DNA from: Nonomuraea angiospora
GTDB lineage: Bacteria; Actinomycetota; Actinomycetes; Streptosporangiales; Streptosporangiaceae
Direction: 5' to 3'
Length of the DNA stretch: 64,000 nucleotides
Assembly: GCF_014873145.1 (NCBI RefSeq)
Contig: NZ_JADBEK010000001.1
Span: 1,488,001 to 1,552,000, forward strand
Shown here: positions 17,614 through 27,130 of the stretch, one piece after another
Numbering within the stretch: the stretch's first letter is position 1
How the letters are laid out: the number at the start of each line of letters is the position of its first letter
The notes under the pieces: generated by a model
What the model saw: the letters and a program-made list of their open reading frames with translations, nothing else
Databases searched by the model: none
Told to the model about the DNA's origin: nothing
Position numbers and translations under genes: made by a program

Positions 17614-20120
17614 TTCTTGGGGAGGGTGACCAGGTGCTGCAGCCGCCGCGCCTCCTGGACCAGCCTGCTCGACCCCTTGCGGGCCGCCACCGCCGCCACC
17701 TCCGGCAGCTCGGCCCGTACGCCGGCGATCCTGGCCGCCCGCGCCCCCGCCGCCAGCAGGTCGGCCACGCCCGCGCGGGACCGTTCGCCCTCCAGGGGCA
17801 GCAGCCCGGGCAAGAGCCGCACGACCACCTCCCACACCGCCTCGTGCGCCCCGGCCTGCGTGGCGTCGTCGAGCACCGACGCCACCCGGTTGAGCTTGAG
17901 GAACCCCCCGACGACCAGCTTCGTGAGCGTCTCCCCCAGCTCCTGCGCCGGCACCCGGCCGCGGGCGGCCAGCGTCAGGAGGGCGTCGGTGGCGGCGGCG
18001 CGGTCGGTGGCGTTGGCGTGGCCCATGCCGCAGGCGAGCGCGTGCGCCACGGCGCCGCCGAGCGGCCCGTCGGCGTGGGCCAGGCCGACCAGCGCCTGCG
18101 TCTGCGCGTCGCTGAAGTCGATGCAGATCGACATCATCCAGACCATGTGCGCGGCCACGATCTCCGGGTGCGAGGGCATGGCGAGCGGCCACCACTCGAG
18201 CGTGAACGCGTAGCCGGTCTCCGGCCGGTAGAGCGGGCGAAGCTCCTCGGGAAGATCGTCCGGCGCGTCCACGACGGACCGCAGCGCCGGCAGACCCGAC
18301 AGGTAGTAGCCGTTACGCTCGTTGCGCAGGTGGACCGTCACCCGCGGATCGGGGACCCCGCCGCCGCGCATCCAGGCGGCGCACGCCCGGCCCGCCTCGG
18401 AGGTCAGCCGCCGCGCCCGCCGCACGCACGCGTCGGGGACGTCGCGGGGCAGCCGCAGCAGGGCCTGCACCAGATCGCCGGGCAGCGCCGGCACCCCGGC
18501 GGCCTCCAGCAGCTCCAGGCGGTCGAGCAGCACCCCGGGATCGACGTGGCCGCTGCCCGCCGTGGGCGTGGCCAGCAGGACCGGGTAGCCGTCACCCGCC
18601 TCGAACGAGCGCGCGAGCTCGGCGGCGCGGCCGAAGTAGAGCTGCTTGAACCCGCCCAGGGTCGGCGGCCGCCGGATGTCGAGCGCGGGCAGCGAGCCCC
18701 CGGCCTCGGGCGAGGCGAACGCCAGGAACGCCCGGCGCACGGCGTGGACGGGGTCCTCGCCGTTGTGACCGAAGAAGACCGAGTCGAACGGCTCCACCCA
18801 GGGGCGCAGCGCCTCGCGCAGCGCGTCGGGCGCCCGCCGCGACCACTCGACCAGCCCCGCCAGGAGGCGTTCGAACGTGTGCGGGTCGACCTCGCGGGCG
18901 CTCACCGCGCGTACGAGCTGGTCCGGCGAGGCGTACGGCGGCGGCAACGCCGGCCCCTGCCCCACCGCCGGCAGCGGCATGACGGTCACCTCCTCGGCCG
19001 CGATGCCGCCCCCGTAGGCCGCCGAGACCCGCTCCAGCAACTCGGCGGGCAGCCCGGCCGCCGCCTGCCGCACCGCCTCCCGGCCGGCCTCCCCCGCCTG
19101 CGGGGCCAGCTTGACGGCCAGCCGCACGGCACGCTCCTGCAGCGCCAGCGTGTCCTGCGCGAAGATCAGCGACATGGCGGCCAGCACGACGTCCGCGCGG
19201 CGGGCGTCCCGCAGCACGGCGTCGCCGGCCCACGACAGGGCCGCGCGCAGCAGCTTCTTCTCCGGCCGGAACGCCAGCGCCTCCACCGCCTCGGCGAACA
19301 GCTCCTCCTCCAGCCGCCCCGCCTCCTCCAGCCGCCGCAGCTGCGCCAGGGCCAGATCGGCCACCGCCACCGGCCCGGCAGGCAGCAGCCGGGTGTAGTC
19401 TCTGGCCCGCTCGGCGGACTCGTCGATGTCGAGGTCGAGCCGATCGTGCAGGACGACCAGGGCGCTCAGCGCCGACGGCCCGTCACGCAGCAACCGCCCC
19501 ACGATGCCGTCGATGACCGGCTTGCGCTCCAGCGGGCCGTCCTCCACGAGCCGGGCGATGGTCCCCACCTGCTCGGGAAGGGCCTCGCTCAGGCCGTCGA
19601 TCTCGAAGAGCCGCGGCGCGAACGCGGTGAACAGCGGATCGGTGTCCGCCGTCCGCGAGTGGAGCGAGCGTAACCAGCCCACCATGAACGCGTCGCCGTC
19701 CGGCGGCTCGATCCCGGTCTCGCGCACGAGCGCCGCGGCCACCTCCCAGTGGCGCAGCTCGGGCAGGCGCAGGCGGGCGGCGATGCGGCGGGCCACGTCG
19801 GCCCGCCACTCGGCCGGCCGCTGCCGCAGCAGCAGGATGAGGCGCTCGTCGTCGTCGCGATCGGCCCACTGGAACTCGCGCCTGAACAGCCACGCCGTGA
19901 CAGCCGCCGCGCCGCCCAGGCACGCCACGCCCGCCAGCCGCAACGGCCTGACCTGGTGCCGCCAGGACCACCAGTCCCCGGGCCGCAGCCCCGACAGGTG
20001 GCGCGGCAGCTGCTCCGCCACCGCCTTGCGATCGCCGGCGTCCAGCTCGAGGAGCAGGCGGAAGACGCCGGCCACGTCACCGCCCTTGGCCAGCTTGACC
20101 AGGCGCTCCCACGCGCTCAT
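17601..20120 (-). CDS. Large alpha-helical repeat protein, DUF6493-like
   Basis: An 839-residue soluble protein made of many short amphipathic helices, resembling HEAT-type repeats. The N-terminus (MSAWERLVKLAKGGDVAGVF) and the WRHQVRPLRLAGVACLGGAA segment resemble the DUF6493 proteins of Streptomyces and relatives; this is recall, not a search. There is no catalytic motif, signal peptide or membrane span. GGAGGT lies six bases before the ATG at 20120. Such proteins are sometimes next to MoxR/VWA modules, but none is present here. Confidence 0.6.
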   Translation of the reverse strand: MSAWERLVKLAKGGDVAGVFRLLLELDAGDRKAVAEQLPRHLSGLRPGDWWSWRHQVRPLRLAGVACLGGAAAVTAWLFRREFQWADRDDDERLILLLRQRPAEWRADVARRIAARLRLPELRHWEVAAALVRETGIEPPDGDAFMVGWLRSLHSRTADTDPLFTAFAPRLFEIDGLSEALPEQVGTIARLVEDGPLERKPVIDGIVGRLLRDGPSALSALVVLHDRLDLDIDESAERARDYTRLLPAGPVAVADLALAQLRRLEEAGRLEEELFAEAVEALAFRPEKKLLRAALSWAGDAVLRDARRADVVLAAMSLIFAQDTLALQERAVRLAVKLAPQAGEAGREAVRQAAAGLPAELLERVSAAYGGGIAAEEVTVMPLPAVGQGPALPPPYASPDQLVRAVSAREVDPHTFERLLAGLVEWSRRAPDALREALRPWVEPFDSVFFGHNGEDPVHAVRRAFLAFASPEAGGSLPALDIRRPPTLGGFKQLYFGRAAELARSFEAGDGYPVLLATPTAGSGHVDPGVLLDRLELLEAAGVPALPGDLVQALLRLPRDVPDACVRRARRLTSEAGRACAAWMRGGGVPDPRVTVHLRNERNGYYLSGLPALRSVVDAPDDLPEELRPLYRPETGYAFTLEWWPLAMPSHPEIVAAHMVWMMSICIDFSDAQTQALVGLAHADGPLGGAVAHALACGMGHANATDRAAATDALLTLAARGRVPAQELGETLTKLVVGGFLKLNRVASVLDDATQAGAHEAVWEVVVRLLPGLLPLEGERSRAGVADLLAAGARAARIAGVRAELPEVAAVAARKGSSRLVQEARRLQHLVTLPKKSTL

Positions 20121-20202
20121 CCGGCCACCTCCGATGCGGGCCGGGAAGAGCCGGCGCATGAACAGACCTCCGCTGCGTCAACCATGACGGTGACCCTAGC
20201 GA

Positions 20203-21189
20203 TCACCCACGACAATCTCGGGCCCCGCGCGGGACCGCTGCGGCCCGGACGGCGCGGCCGCCGACCGCCCGCAGGTACGCCAGCAGCTCCGGCGGTTCGT
20301 GCACCTCGAACTCGCAGCCGAGCATGAGCAGCCGCGCGGCCAGCCACTCCAGGGTGTCGGCGTGTCCGCGCAGCTCGCAGCTGTGCTCGTCGACGGACCG
20401 GACATCGCCCGGATCGGCGCCGAGCCGCCGGATCACCTCCTCGGCCGGCAGGCGCAGGGTCGCCCGCACCTCGTAGGTGGGGACGATCGAGTAGATCTTG
20501 CGGGTGACGAAGGCGGCCGCGTCCGGCTCGGGCGGCTCGCGCGGCGCGACGCGGACGCCGGTCGGCCGCGGGCCGCTGAGCCGGTCGACGCGGAAGATCC
20601 GCCAGTCGTCGCGGTCGTTGTCGTACGCGAGCAGATACCAGCGGCGCCCGCCGGCCACCAGCCGGTAGGGCTCGACCAGCCGGCTGCTCCGGCTCCCGTC
20701 GTTCGCCTGGTAGTCGAAGCGCAGGCGTTCGCGGTTGGCGGCCGTCCAGGCGAGCACCGCCAGGTTCTGGGGGTCGACGCTCGGCCCGCCCGCCGCCGTC
20801 ATCGACACCGTGGCGGCCCCGAGCGCGCCGACGCGCTGCCGCAGCCGCGCCGGCAGCACCTGCTCCAGCTTGGCCAGAGCGCGTACGGAGGCCTCCTCCA
20901 TGCCGTCCACCGGCTGCCCGGCCGCCATGCGCAGGCCCACCGCGATGGCCACCGCCTCCTCGTCGTCCAGCAGCAGCGGCGGCATGGCCTTGCCGGCGAT
21001 GAGCCGGTAGCCGCCCGCCGCGCCCATCGTCGCCTGCACCGGGTAGCCGAGCTCGCGCAGGCGGTCGATGTCGCGGCGGACCGTACGGGGGCTGACCTCC
21101 AGCCGCTGGGCCAGCTCGCTGCCGGGCCATTCGCGCGGGGTCTGCAGCAACGACAGCAGCGCGAGCAGCCGGGCGGGGGTGTCGCTCAT
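20203..21189 (-). CDS. YafY-like HTH/WYL-domain regulator
   Basis: A 328-residue protein. An N-terminal winged helix contains ARLLALLSLLQTPREWPGSE and LEVSPRTVRRDIDRLRELGY. The WYL domain begins LVEPYRLVAGGRRWYLLAYD, and a C-terminal WCX-type extension includes HADTLEWLAARLLMLGCEF. WYL regulators respond to small ligands or nucleic acid ends and usually repress a neighbour. It is divergent from the epoxide hydrolase gene, its likely target. I chose the ATG at 21189; CATACT seven bases upstream hints at a leaderless transcript. Confidence 0.87.
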   Translation of the reverse strand: MSDTPARLLALLSLLQTPREWPGSELAQRLEVSPRTVRRDIDRLRELGYPVQATMGAAGGYRLIAGKAMPPLLLDDEEAVAIAVGLRMAAGQPVDGMEEASVRALAKLEQVLPARLRQRVGALGAATVSMTAAGGPSVDPQNLAVLAWTAANRERLRFDYQANDGSRSSRLVEPYRLVAGGRRWYLLAYDNDRDDWRIFRVDRLSGPRPTGVRVAPREPPEPDAAAFVTRKIYSIVPTYEVRATLRLPAEEVIRRLGADPGDVRSVDEHSCELRGHADTLEWLAARLLMLGCEFEVHEPPELLAYLRAVGGRAVRAAAVPRGARDCRG

Positions 21190-21278
21190 GACGTCAAGTA
21201 TGCGTGCCATGTAGGACACAGTTAGACCTATATGCCTCCTAGCGTCGGTCACGTCATCGCGACCACAGGAGGACAATC

Positions 21279-22412
21279 ATGGGCACCGAGATCCGCCCCT
21301 TCCGTATCGACATCCCCCAGGCCGACCTGGACGACCTGAACGACCGGCTGGCCCGTACCCGGTGGTCCCGGCGGCTGCCGGGCGAGGGCTGGAGCCGCGG
21401 CGTGCCCGCCGACCACCTCGAGGAGCTGGCCGCCTACTGGCGCGACGGCTACGACTGGCGGCGGCACGAGGCGCGGCTGAACGGGTTCGCGCAGTTCATG
21501 ACCGAGATCGACGGCCAGGACATCCACTTCCTGCACGTGCGCTCCGCCGAGCCGGACGCCCTGCCGCTCATCCTCACGCACGGCTGGCCGAACTCCTTCG
21601 TGGAGTTCGCCGACCTCATCGAGCTGCTCACCGACCCCCGCGCGCACGGCGGCGACCCCGCTCAGGCGTTCCACGTGGTGGTGCCGTCGCTGCCCGGGTT
21701 CGGGTTCTCCGCGCCGCCGCGCGAGAGCGGCTGGGACGTCACGCGCGTGGCGCGGATCTGGGCGGAGCTGATGCGCCGCCTCGGATACGACCGCTACGGC
21801 ACCCAGGGCGGCGACTACGGCGCGTACGTCGCCCCGGAGGTCGCCACGGCCGACCCTGAGCACGTGGTCGGCGTCTACGTCATCAGCGGGCTCGGCTTCC
21901 CCACCGAGGCCGACGTCCCGGAGATGACCGAGGAGGAGCGGGCGGCGTACGCGCGGCTGCAGGAGCAGGACTGGATGAACGGCGTGGACCACCATGGGCT
22001 GCTGCGCGCGGCGCCCGCGACCTTCGCCTACGGCTGGCACGACTCCCCGGTCGCGGCGCTGGCGTGGATGACGCAGAAGTTCAAGGAGTTCACGGTCGCG
22101 GCCAAGACGCCGGAGGAGGTGATCGACCGTGACCTCTTCCTCACGAACGTGAGCCTCTACTGGCTCACCGGGACCTTCGGCACCTCGTCCTGGCCCTACT
22201 ACGAGAGCACGGGGTTCGGCTGGCCGAAGGGGCAGAAGGTGGTGCCGACCGGCGTCTACAGCGGACCGCCCGGCATCCGGCGGCTCGCCGAGCGGCACAA
22301 CACCATCCTGCACTGGCCGGAGGACAACACGGCCGGGCACCACTTCGTCGCCATGGAGCAGCCTGGCCGCTTCGCGGCCGACCTGCGCGCGTTCTTCGCC
22401 AAGGTCCGTTGA
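21279..22412 (+). CDS. Epoxide hydrolase (alpha/beta hydrolase fold)
   Basis: A 377-residue protein. It has the N-terminal epoxide-hydrolase domain ([20 protein letters not shown]), the oxyanion motif HGWPNSF near residue 100, the nucleophile elbow [11 protein letters not shown] with its Asp near residue 182, and the C-terminal His in [11 protein letters not shown]. These match the microsomal-type (EHN-domain) epoxide hydrolases that open epoxides to diols. CAGGAGG precedes the ATG. A 12-bp-arm hairpin separates it from the convergent rph gene. Confidence 0.9.
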   Translation: MGTEIRPFRIDIPQADLDDLNDRLARTRWSRRLPGEGWSRGVPADHLEELAAYWRDGYDWRRHEARLNGFAQFMTEIDGQDIHFLHVRSAEPDALPLILTHGWPNSFVEFADLIELLTDPRAHGGDPAQAFHVVVPSLPGFGFSAPPRESGWDVTRVARIWAELMRRLGYDRYGTQGGDYGAYVAPEVATADPEHVVGVYVISGLGFPTEADVPEMTEEERAAYARLQEQDWMNGVDHHGLLRAAPATFAYGWHDSPVAALAWMTQKFKEFTVAAKTPEEVIDRDLFLTNVSLYWLTGTFGTSSWPYYESTGFGWPKGQKVVPTGVYSGPPGIRRLAERHNTILHWPEDNTAGHHFVAMEQPGRFAADLRAFFAKVR

Positions 22413-22454
22413 CCTCGCGGTGCGGCCGCGCCGGTGACGCGGCCGCACCAGGTC
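22411..22454. terminator. Strong hairpin between converging genes
   Basis: GGTGCGGCCGCG (22419-22430) and CGCGGCCGCACC (22438-22449) are perfect 12-base arms with a 7-base loop. An outer GACCT/AGGTC pair lies after a small bulge. There is no T run, but symmetry and position suggest a bidirectional terminator for the epoxide hydrolase and rph genes. Confidence 0.6.
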
Positions 22455-25083
22455 AGAGCAGCTCGACGTACCCCTCGGCGCCGTTGACGCGGATGAGCCG
22501 GCCGTCCTCGATGCGCCGGGTGGCGTTCTCCACGCCGACGACGGCGGGCAGGCCGTACTCCCTGGCGACCACGGCGCCGTGGGTCATCACCCCGCCGACC
22601 TCCATCACGACGCCCTTGACCGAGACGAACAGCGGCGACCAGCTCGGGTCGGTGTAGACGGTGACGAGGATGTCGCCCTCCTCGACCGCCGCCTCGTCCA
22701 TGCTCAGCACGACGCGGGCGCGCCCCTCGACGACGCCCGAGGAGACGGCGATGCCCGCCAGGGCGCCCTCGGGCAGGGAGCCGGTGTCGTACTCGCCGGA
22801 GATCACCTCGCCCTCGGAGGTGATGACGCGCGGCGGCGTCAGCTTCCGGTCCTCCTCGAACGCCTCCCGCCGCTCGTCGACGAGCGCGGGGTCGAGCCGC
22901 CCGGTCCGCACGACCTGCCTGAACTCCTCCAGCGACAGGAAGTACACGTCCTGCGGCTGCCTGATCACCCCGCGATCGACGAGCTCGGCCGCCTCGGCGA
23001 GCAGCGCCCGCTTGTACAGCTCGTACCGCTGGAGCAGGGCGTGCTTGGAGTACTCGCGGTAGCCGATGAAGTGGCGGATGAGGCTCATCTGCCGGGCCGC
23101 CTTCTTCGCCTTCCGTTCGCCGCCGGGCAGCGCCCTGAGGCGTTCCAGCAGGCCGGCGATGGTGCGCTCGGCCTCGGCGCGGCCCCGTTCGACCTTGCGG
23201 GCGCGCTCGCCGGGCGCGAAGTTCCTGACGTTGCTCAGCAGGAGCGGGACGAGCTGGGTGGGGTCCTCGCTCCAGCGGGTCCTGGTGATGTCGATGTCGC
23301 CCGAGCAGTGCATCCCGTACGTGCGCAGGTAGCCCTCGAGGGCGCGGCGGGCCTCGGGGCCGCCCTCCAGGCCGTCGAGCCCGGTGAGGAGCGTGTCGCG
23401 GCCGGCGCGTTCGAGGTGCTCGACCACCGCCGGGTACGGGCGGACGGCGTCCGCGACGTCCAGCAGGTCGAGGCCCATGGCGGCCACCACGTTGTGGTCG
23501 GCGGACTGGGCGATGGCGTCGGCGGCGTTCTGCACGCCGAGCCAGGCCTTCATGCGCTTGTTGACCCAGTTCACCGCCTGGATGCCGACGAAGGCCGCCG
23601 CCACGCTGCGCGGGTCGAACGTGAGCCGGGCCAGCACGTCGTGGTCGTCCAGGATGTAGGCGAACAGCTCGTCCCCCGACTTGCCCGCGATGCCGCGCCG
23701 CAGCTCCTCGACCGTCCGCTCGTTCTCGGCGATCAGCTCGGGCACGGCCTCGGCGTCGTCCTTGCCGGACATCTTCAGATACTGGCGGGCCATCGGCAGC
23801 AGCCCGCCCTCGCCGAAGTCCAGCATCGAGGTCTTGCCGTGGGCCAGGTCGCGCACGAAGTCCTTCCTGGTGAGGACCTGGCGCAGGGCGTTGGCCATGA
23901 GGACGTCCACCTGGCCGAGGCTCTTGAGCGTGACCGCGCGCGCCCACGACGAGGACAGCTCGGGCGAGACGTCCTTGTAGAACCGGCTGCCGGACACCGT
24001 GCCCGCCGAGCGGCCCAGCCGGTCGTGCAGGAGCGCGAACAACGACAGGCCCAGGGGCTTGAAGGCGTCGGTCATCATCTGGCGGTGGCCGTAGGACATG
24101 AAGACGTGGTTCTTGCCGTCGGCCGTCGCGGGCACCGGGTAGAGGGTGGTGATCGGGCGGCTCTGCAGGATCTGGAACTCGCCGCCGGCCAGGCCCCACT
24201 CGATGTCCTGCGGGCGGCCGAAGTGGCTCTCGATGCGGCGGCCGAGGCGTTCGAGGCGGAGGATCTGCTCGTCGCTCAGGGTCTGGACGTGGCGGCGCGC
24301 GGGCTCGATCTCCCGCTCCTCCGTGCCGCCGTCCGGGGAGGGGCGCAGCTCGACGGCCTGGGTGACGACGTTGCGCGCGATGATCTCGCCCGCGCGCACG
24401 CGGTAGTTGTCGGCGTTCGCCACGCCCGACACGAACGCCTCCCCCAGGCCGAACCCGGCGTCGATCGAGACCACCTTCCGGTTGCACGTCACCGGGTCGG
24501 CGGTGAACATGATGCCCGCGGCCTCGGGGAAGACCATCTGCTGCACCACCACGGACACGCGCACCGCGCGGTGCTCGAAGCCGTTCTTGATCCGGTAGGC
24601 CACCGCCCGGTCGGTGAACAGCGACGCCCAGCAGCGCCGCACGCTCGCGAGCACCGCCGGGGCTCCCGTGACGTTCAGGTAGGTGTCCTGCTGGCCGGCG
24701 AACGAGCTGGACGGCAGGTCCTCGGCGGTGGCGCTGGAGCGCACCGCGCACGGCACGTCGCCGAGCTCCGCGAGGCGGCGCAGGATGTCGTCCTCGATCT
24801 CGGCCGGTACGGGCAGCGTCTCGACGGCCTCCCTGAGGCGGGCGGACGCCTCGGCGATCCCGGCCCGGTCGTCCGCGCGCAGCCCGGAGAGCCCGTCGAT
24901 CAGCGCGGCGATCGTCGCGTCCGACTCGACGACCGCGCGGTAGGCCTCGGTGGTGACGCAGAAGCCCGGCGGCACCCGCACCCCCTCGACGGCGGACAGC
25001 TCGCCGAGGTTGGCCCCCTTGCCGCCGACCAGGGGGAGCAGGGTCTTGTCGATGTCGTGGAAGCCGAGCACGTAGGCACCCAT
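22453..25083 (-). CDS. rph: Rifamycin-inactivating phosphotransferase
   Basis: An 876-residue PEP-synthase-like enzyme. Rph transfers the beta-phosphate of ATP to the C21 hydroxyl of rifamycins, abolishing RNA-polymerase binding. The N-terminal ATP-grasp part has LPLVGGKGANLGELS, RVPPGFCVTTEAYR and LPSSSFAGQQDTY. A central drug-binding region follows. The C-terminal swivelling domain holds the phospho-carrier His at about residue 835 in EVGGVMTHGAVVAREYGLPA. Length and ends match Rph rather than PEP synthase (about 790 aa). I chose the ATG giving MGAYVLGF; an ATG at 25107 sits 8 bases after a -10-like TATCCT. Confidence 0.88.
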   Translation of the reverse strand: MGAYVLGFHDIDKTLLPLVGGKGANLGELSAVEGVRVPPGFCVTTEAYRAVVESDATIAALIDGLSGLRADDRAGIAEASARLREAVETLPVPAEIEDDILRRLAELGDVPCAVRSSATAEDLPSSSFAGQQDTYLNVTGAPAVLASVRRCWASLFTDRAVAYRIKNGFEHRAVRVSVVVQQMVFPEAAGIMFTADPVTCNRKVVSIDAGFGLGEAFVSGVANADNYRVRAGEIIARNVVTQAVELRPSPDGGTEEREIEPARRHVQTLSDEQILRLERLGRRIESHFGRPQDIEWGLAGGEFQILQSRPITTLYPVPATADGKNHVFMSYGHRQMMTDAFKPLGLSLFALLHDRLGRSAGTVSGSRFYKDVSPELSSSWARAVTLKSLGQVDVLMANALRQVLTRKDFVRDLAHGKTSMLDFGEGGLLPMARQYLKMSGKDDAEAVPELIAENERTVEELRRGIAGKSGDELFAYILDDHDVLARLTFDPRSVAAAFVGIQAVNWVNKRMKAWLGVQNAADAIAQSADHNVVAAMGLDLLDVADAVRPYPAVVEHLERAGRDTLLTGLDGLEGGPEARRALEGYLRTYGMHCSGDIDITRTRWSEDPTQLVPLLLSNVRNFAPGERARKVERGRAEAERTIAGLLERLRALPGGERKAKKAARQMSLIRHFIGYREYSKHALLQRYELYKRALLAEAAELVDRGVIRQPQDVYFLSLEEFRQVVRTGRLDPALVDERREAFEEDRKLTPPRVITSEGEVISGEYDTGSLPEGALAGIAVSSGVVEGRARVVLSMDEAAVEEGDILVTVYTDPSWSPLFVSVKGVVMEVGGVMTHGAVVAREYGLPAVVGVENATRRIEDGRLIRVNGAEGYVELL

Positions 25084-25112
25084 GGCGTATTCCCGTCTGC
25101 CTGTCATGGCCA

Positions 25113-25143
25113 ATTAGGATACAGAGCTGCCCTGTATCCTAAT
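25113..25143. promoter_or_regulatory. Palindrome upstream of rph, candidate MerR operator
   Basis: ATTAGGATACAG and CTGTATCCTAAT are perfect 12-base arms around a 7-base spacer. The dyad overlaps the last codon and stop of the double MerR gene and lies 30 bases before the rph start. TATCCT within it can serve as the rph -10 box. Placement over a promoter suits control by the adjacent MerR protein. I did not see the known rifamycin-associated element here. Confidence 0.6.
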
Positions 25144-25882
25144 CCTCCGGGAGCGCGCCGGGGCGGCCGGGGTGGCGCAGGTACGCGTCCAGCCCGGCGG
25201 CGCCGGTCAGCATGGCGCGGCCGCGGGCCGTCAGCCGGGCGTGCCAGTCGCGCAGGGTCGCCTCCAGGGGCGCGATCCCCCCGGCGGAGCGCACCTGGGC
25301 GAGCAGCGGGGCGATCTGCTCCAGCAGGTAGCCGCCGCGTCTGAGCTGGTGGGCCAGCCGGGCGTCGCGCACGTCGGCGGCCGTGTAGACGCGGTAGCCG
25401 GTTTGAGGGTCGCGACGCGGGTTGACCAGCCCGGCGCGCTCCCACTTGCGCAGCGTCGCGGGCCTGATGCCGAGCCTCCTGGCCAGCGGGCCGATGAAGG
25501 TGACACCACCGGGCCCGGGCCGCTCCTCTGCTCTGGGCTTCTCCTCCGCCGTCAGGTCGCGCAGCGCGCGCTCCACGGCCAGCAGCGTCCGGCGGTCGTC
25601 GAGCAGCTGCGCGTGGCTCTCGTCGATGAGCCGCAGGGCCTCCTCGACCGCGCCTCCGTTCACCTCCCGCATGATCGAGGTGGCCGTCTGGTGGCCGTGG
25701 CCGGGGATCAGCGCGAGGAAGGCGCGCAAGGCCTCCCGGTGGACGGGGGTGTAGGTGCGGTAACCGTGGGGCGTGCGCGCGGCCGGCGGGAGGATGCCCG
25801 CCTCTTCATAGTTGCGGATCGCCTGCGTGGACAGGCCGTGCTCGCGCGCCAGATCCACGGGCCGGAGTCGCTCGCGGGGCAT
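25139..25882 (-). CDS. Double-headed MerR regulator (TioE-like)
   Basis: A 247-residue protein with two MerR helix-turn-helix domains in one chain. The first (residues about 6-75) has LRPVDLAREHGLSTQAIRNY and GYRTYT. The second (about 125-195) has IGPLARRLGIRPATLRKWER and GYRVYT. This is the arrangement of the TioE-type family named from the thiocoraline cluster. The ATG at 25882 lies 6 bases after TAAACT, suggesting a leaderless message. It lies between rph (same strand, downstream) and the erythromycin-esterase-like gene (divergent), with a dyad on each side. Confidence 0.85.
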   Translation of the reverse strand: MPRERLRPVDLAREHGLSTQAIRNYEEAGILPPAARTPHGYRTYTPVHREALRAFLALIPGHGHQTATSIMREVNGGAVEEALRLIDESHAQLLDDRRTLLAVERALRDLTAEEKPRAEERPGPGGVTFIGPLARRLGIRPATLRKWERAGLVNPRRDPQTGYRVYTAADVRDARLAHQLRRGGYLLEQIAPLLAQVRSAGGIAPLEATLRDWHARLTARGRAMLTGAAGLDAYLRHPGRPGALPED

Positions 25883-25903
25883 GGGCAAAGTTTACACGGA
25901 AGG

Positions 25904-25921
25904 TTCAACGATACGGTTGAA
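25904..25921. promoter_or_regulatory. Inverted repeat between MerR and esterase genes
   Basis: TTCAAC-gatacg-GTTGAA, a 6-bp dyad in the 42-base gap between two divergent start codons. It overlaps the region where both promoters must lie, so it is a candidate operator for either or both genes. Confidence 0.4.
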
Positions 25922-25924
25922 GGC

Positions 25925-27127
25925 ATGGAATCCGCGATCCTTGACTCCGGCTGGCCCTTCGAGGGCGCCGCGATCACGAAGCTGCTCAGGTCGTTCCCGG
26001 CTCCGCCGCGCCTGCTCGGCCTCGGCGAGCCCACGCACGGCGAGGAGGCGTTCCTCCGGCGGCGCAACGAGGTCTTCCGCCACCTCGTGGAGCACGAGGG
26101 CCATCGGTCGATCGCGATCGAGAGCGACTGCCTCGCGGCGCTGATCGTGGACGCGTACGTCACGGAGGGCGCGGGGACACTCGACGACGTCATGCGGCGC
26201 GGCTTCAGCCACGGGCTCGGCGGCTCGGCCGCCAACCGGGAGCTCGTGAGCTGGATGCGGGAGCACAACCGGCACCGGCCCGCGGCCGAGCGGGTCCGGT
26301 TCTTCGGCTTCGACGGGCCGCTCGAGCTGGCCGGGCCCGCCAGCCCCCGCCCCGCTCTCGCCGGGCTGCACGGCTATCTCGCCGCCCACCTCGACGTGCC
26401 GCCCTTCGACACCATCGACCGGCTGCTCGGCGCCGACTCCCGGTGGACGGACCCCGACGCCACCATGGACCCCACCCGGTCCGTCGGCCGCTCCCCCGAC
26501 GCCGTCGAGCTGCGCCTCATGGCGGACGACCTCACGGCCCTGCTCACGGCGGAGTCACCGCGTCTGATCGCCGCAACCTCGCGGGAGGCGTGGTGGCGGG
26601 CCTGCCTGTTCGGGCGTACGGCCACGGGCCTGCTCCGCTACCACGCGGGGATGGCGGACACCTCGCCGAGCCGGGTCGTGCGCCTCATGGGGCTGCGGGA
26701 CACGATGATGGCCGAGAACCTCCTGGCGCTCGCACCGCACTACGGCCCGCTGCTGGTCCACGCCCACAACCGGCACCTCCAGCGGGACAGGAGCGTCTGG
26801 CGGACGGCGGGCTGGCAGGGCGGCGACCTGCTGCTGGAGTGGTGGAGCGCCGGCTCGATCGTCGCGGCGCAGCTGGGCGAGGAGTACGCCTTCATCGCCT
26901 CGACCGCGGGCGCGGCCTCCCCGCCGGACACCCTGGAGGGCGTCCTGCGCGCCGCCCTGCCTCACGACGCCTACCTCATCGCCTCCAAACGGCTGGCCGG
27001 GGCGCTGAAGGGCGTCGAACCGGCTCCCCCCGCCGACACGAGCTCCGGCTACTTCGCCCTGGACCCCGGCCAGGTGGACACGACCGACGGCATCCTCTTC
27101 CTCAGGACCATCACACCCGCCGAGTGA
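25925..27127 (+). CDS. Erythromycin-esterase-family hydrolase
   Basis: A 400-residue protein of the Ere/succinoglycan-biosynthesis hydrolase family. The N-terminal motif LLGLGEPTHGEEAFLRRR (residues about 31-50) holds the Glu and His used for water activation in EreA/EreB. IAIESDCLAAL and RVRFFGFDGP follow, with LLVHAHNRHLQRD later. Ere enzymes open 14-membered macrolide lactones, but many relatives have other or unknown substrates. GAAGG precedes the ATG. It is divergent from the double MerR gene and convergent with the FAD oxidoreductase gene (3-base gap). Confidence 0.8.
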   Translation: MESAILDSGWPFEGAAITKLLRSFPAPPRLLGLGEPTHGEEAFLRRRNEVFRHLVEHEGHRSIAIESDCLAALIVDAYVTEGAGTLDDVMRRGFSHGLGGSAANRELVSWMREHNRHRPAAERVRFFGFDGPLELAGPASPRPALAGLHGYLAAHLDVPPFDTIDRLLGADSRWTDPDATMDPTRSVGRSPDAVELRLMADDLTALLTAESPRLIAATSREAWWRACLFGRTATGLLRYHAGMADTSPSRVVRLMGLRDTMMAENLLALAPHYGPLLVHAHNRHLQRDRSVWRTAGWQGGDLLLEWWSAGSIVAAQLGEEYAFIASTAGAASPPDTLEGVLRAALPHDAYLIASKRLAGALKGVEPAPPADTSSGYFALDPGQVDTTDGILFLRTITPAE

Positions 27128-27130
27128 CCG

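Noticed and set aside
25084..25140. Rifamycin-associated element upstream of rph
   Set aside because: The palindrome present (ATTAGGATACAG arms) does not resemble the G/C-rich element known from rifamycin-resistance genes.
22579..25344. A 921-codon plus-strand frame opposite rph
   Set aside because: Antisense shadow of rph with no recognisable domain.
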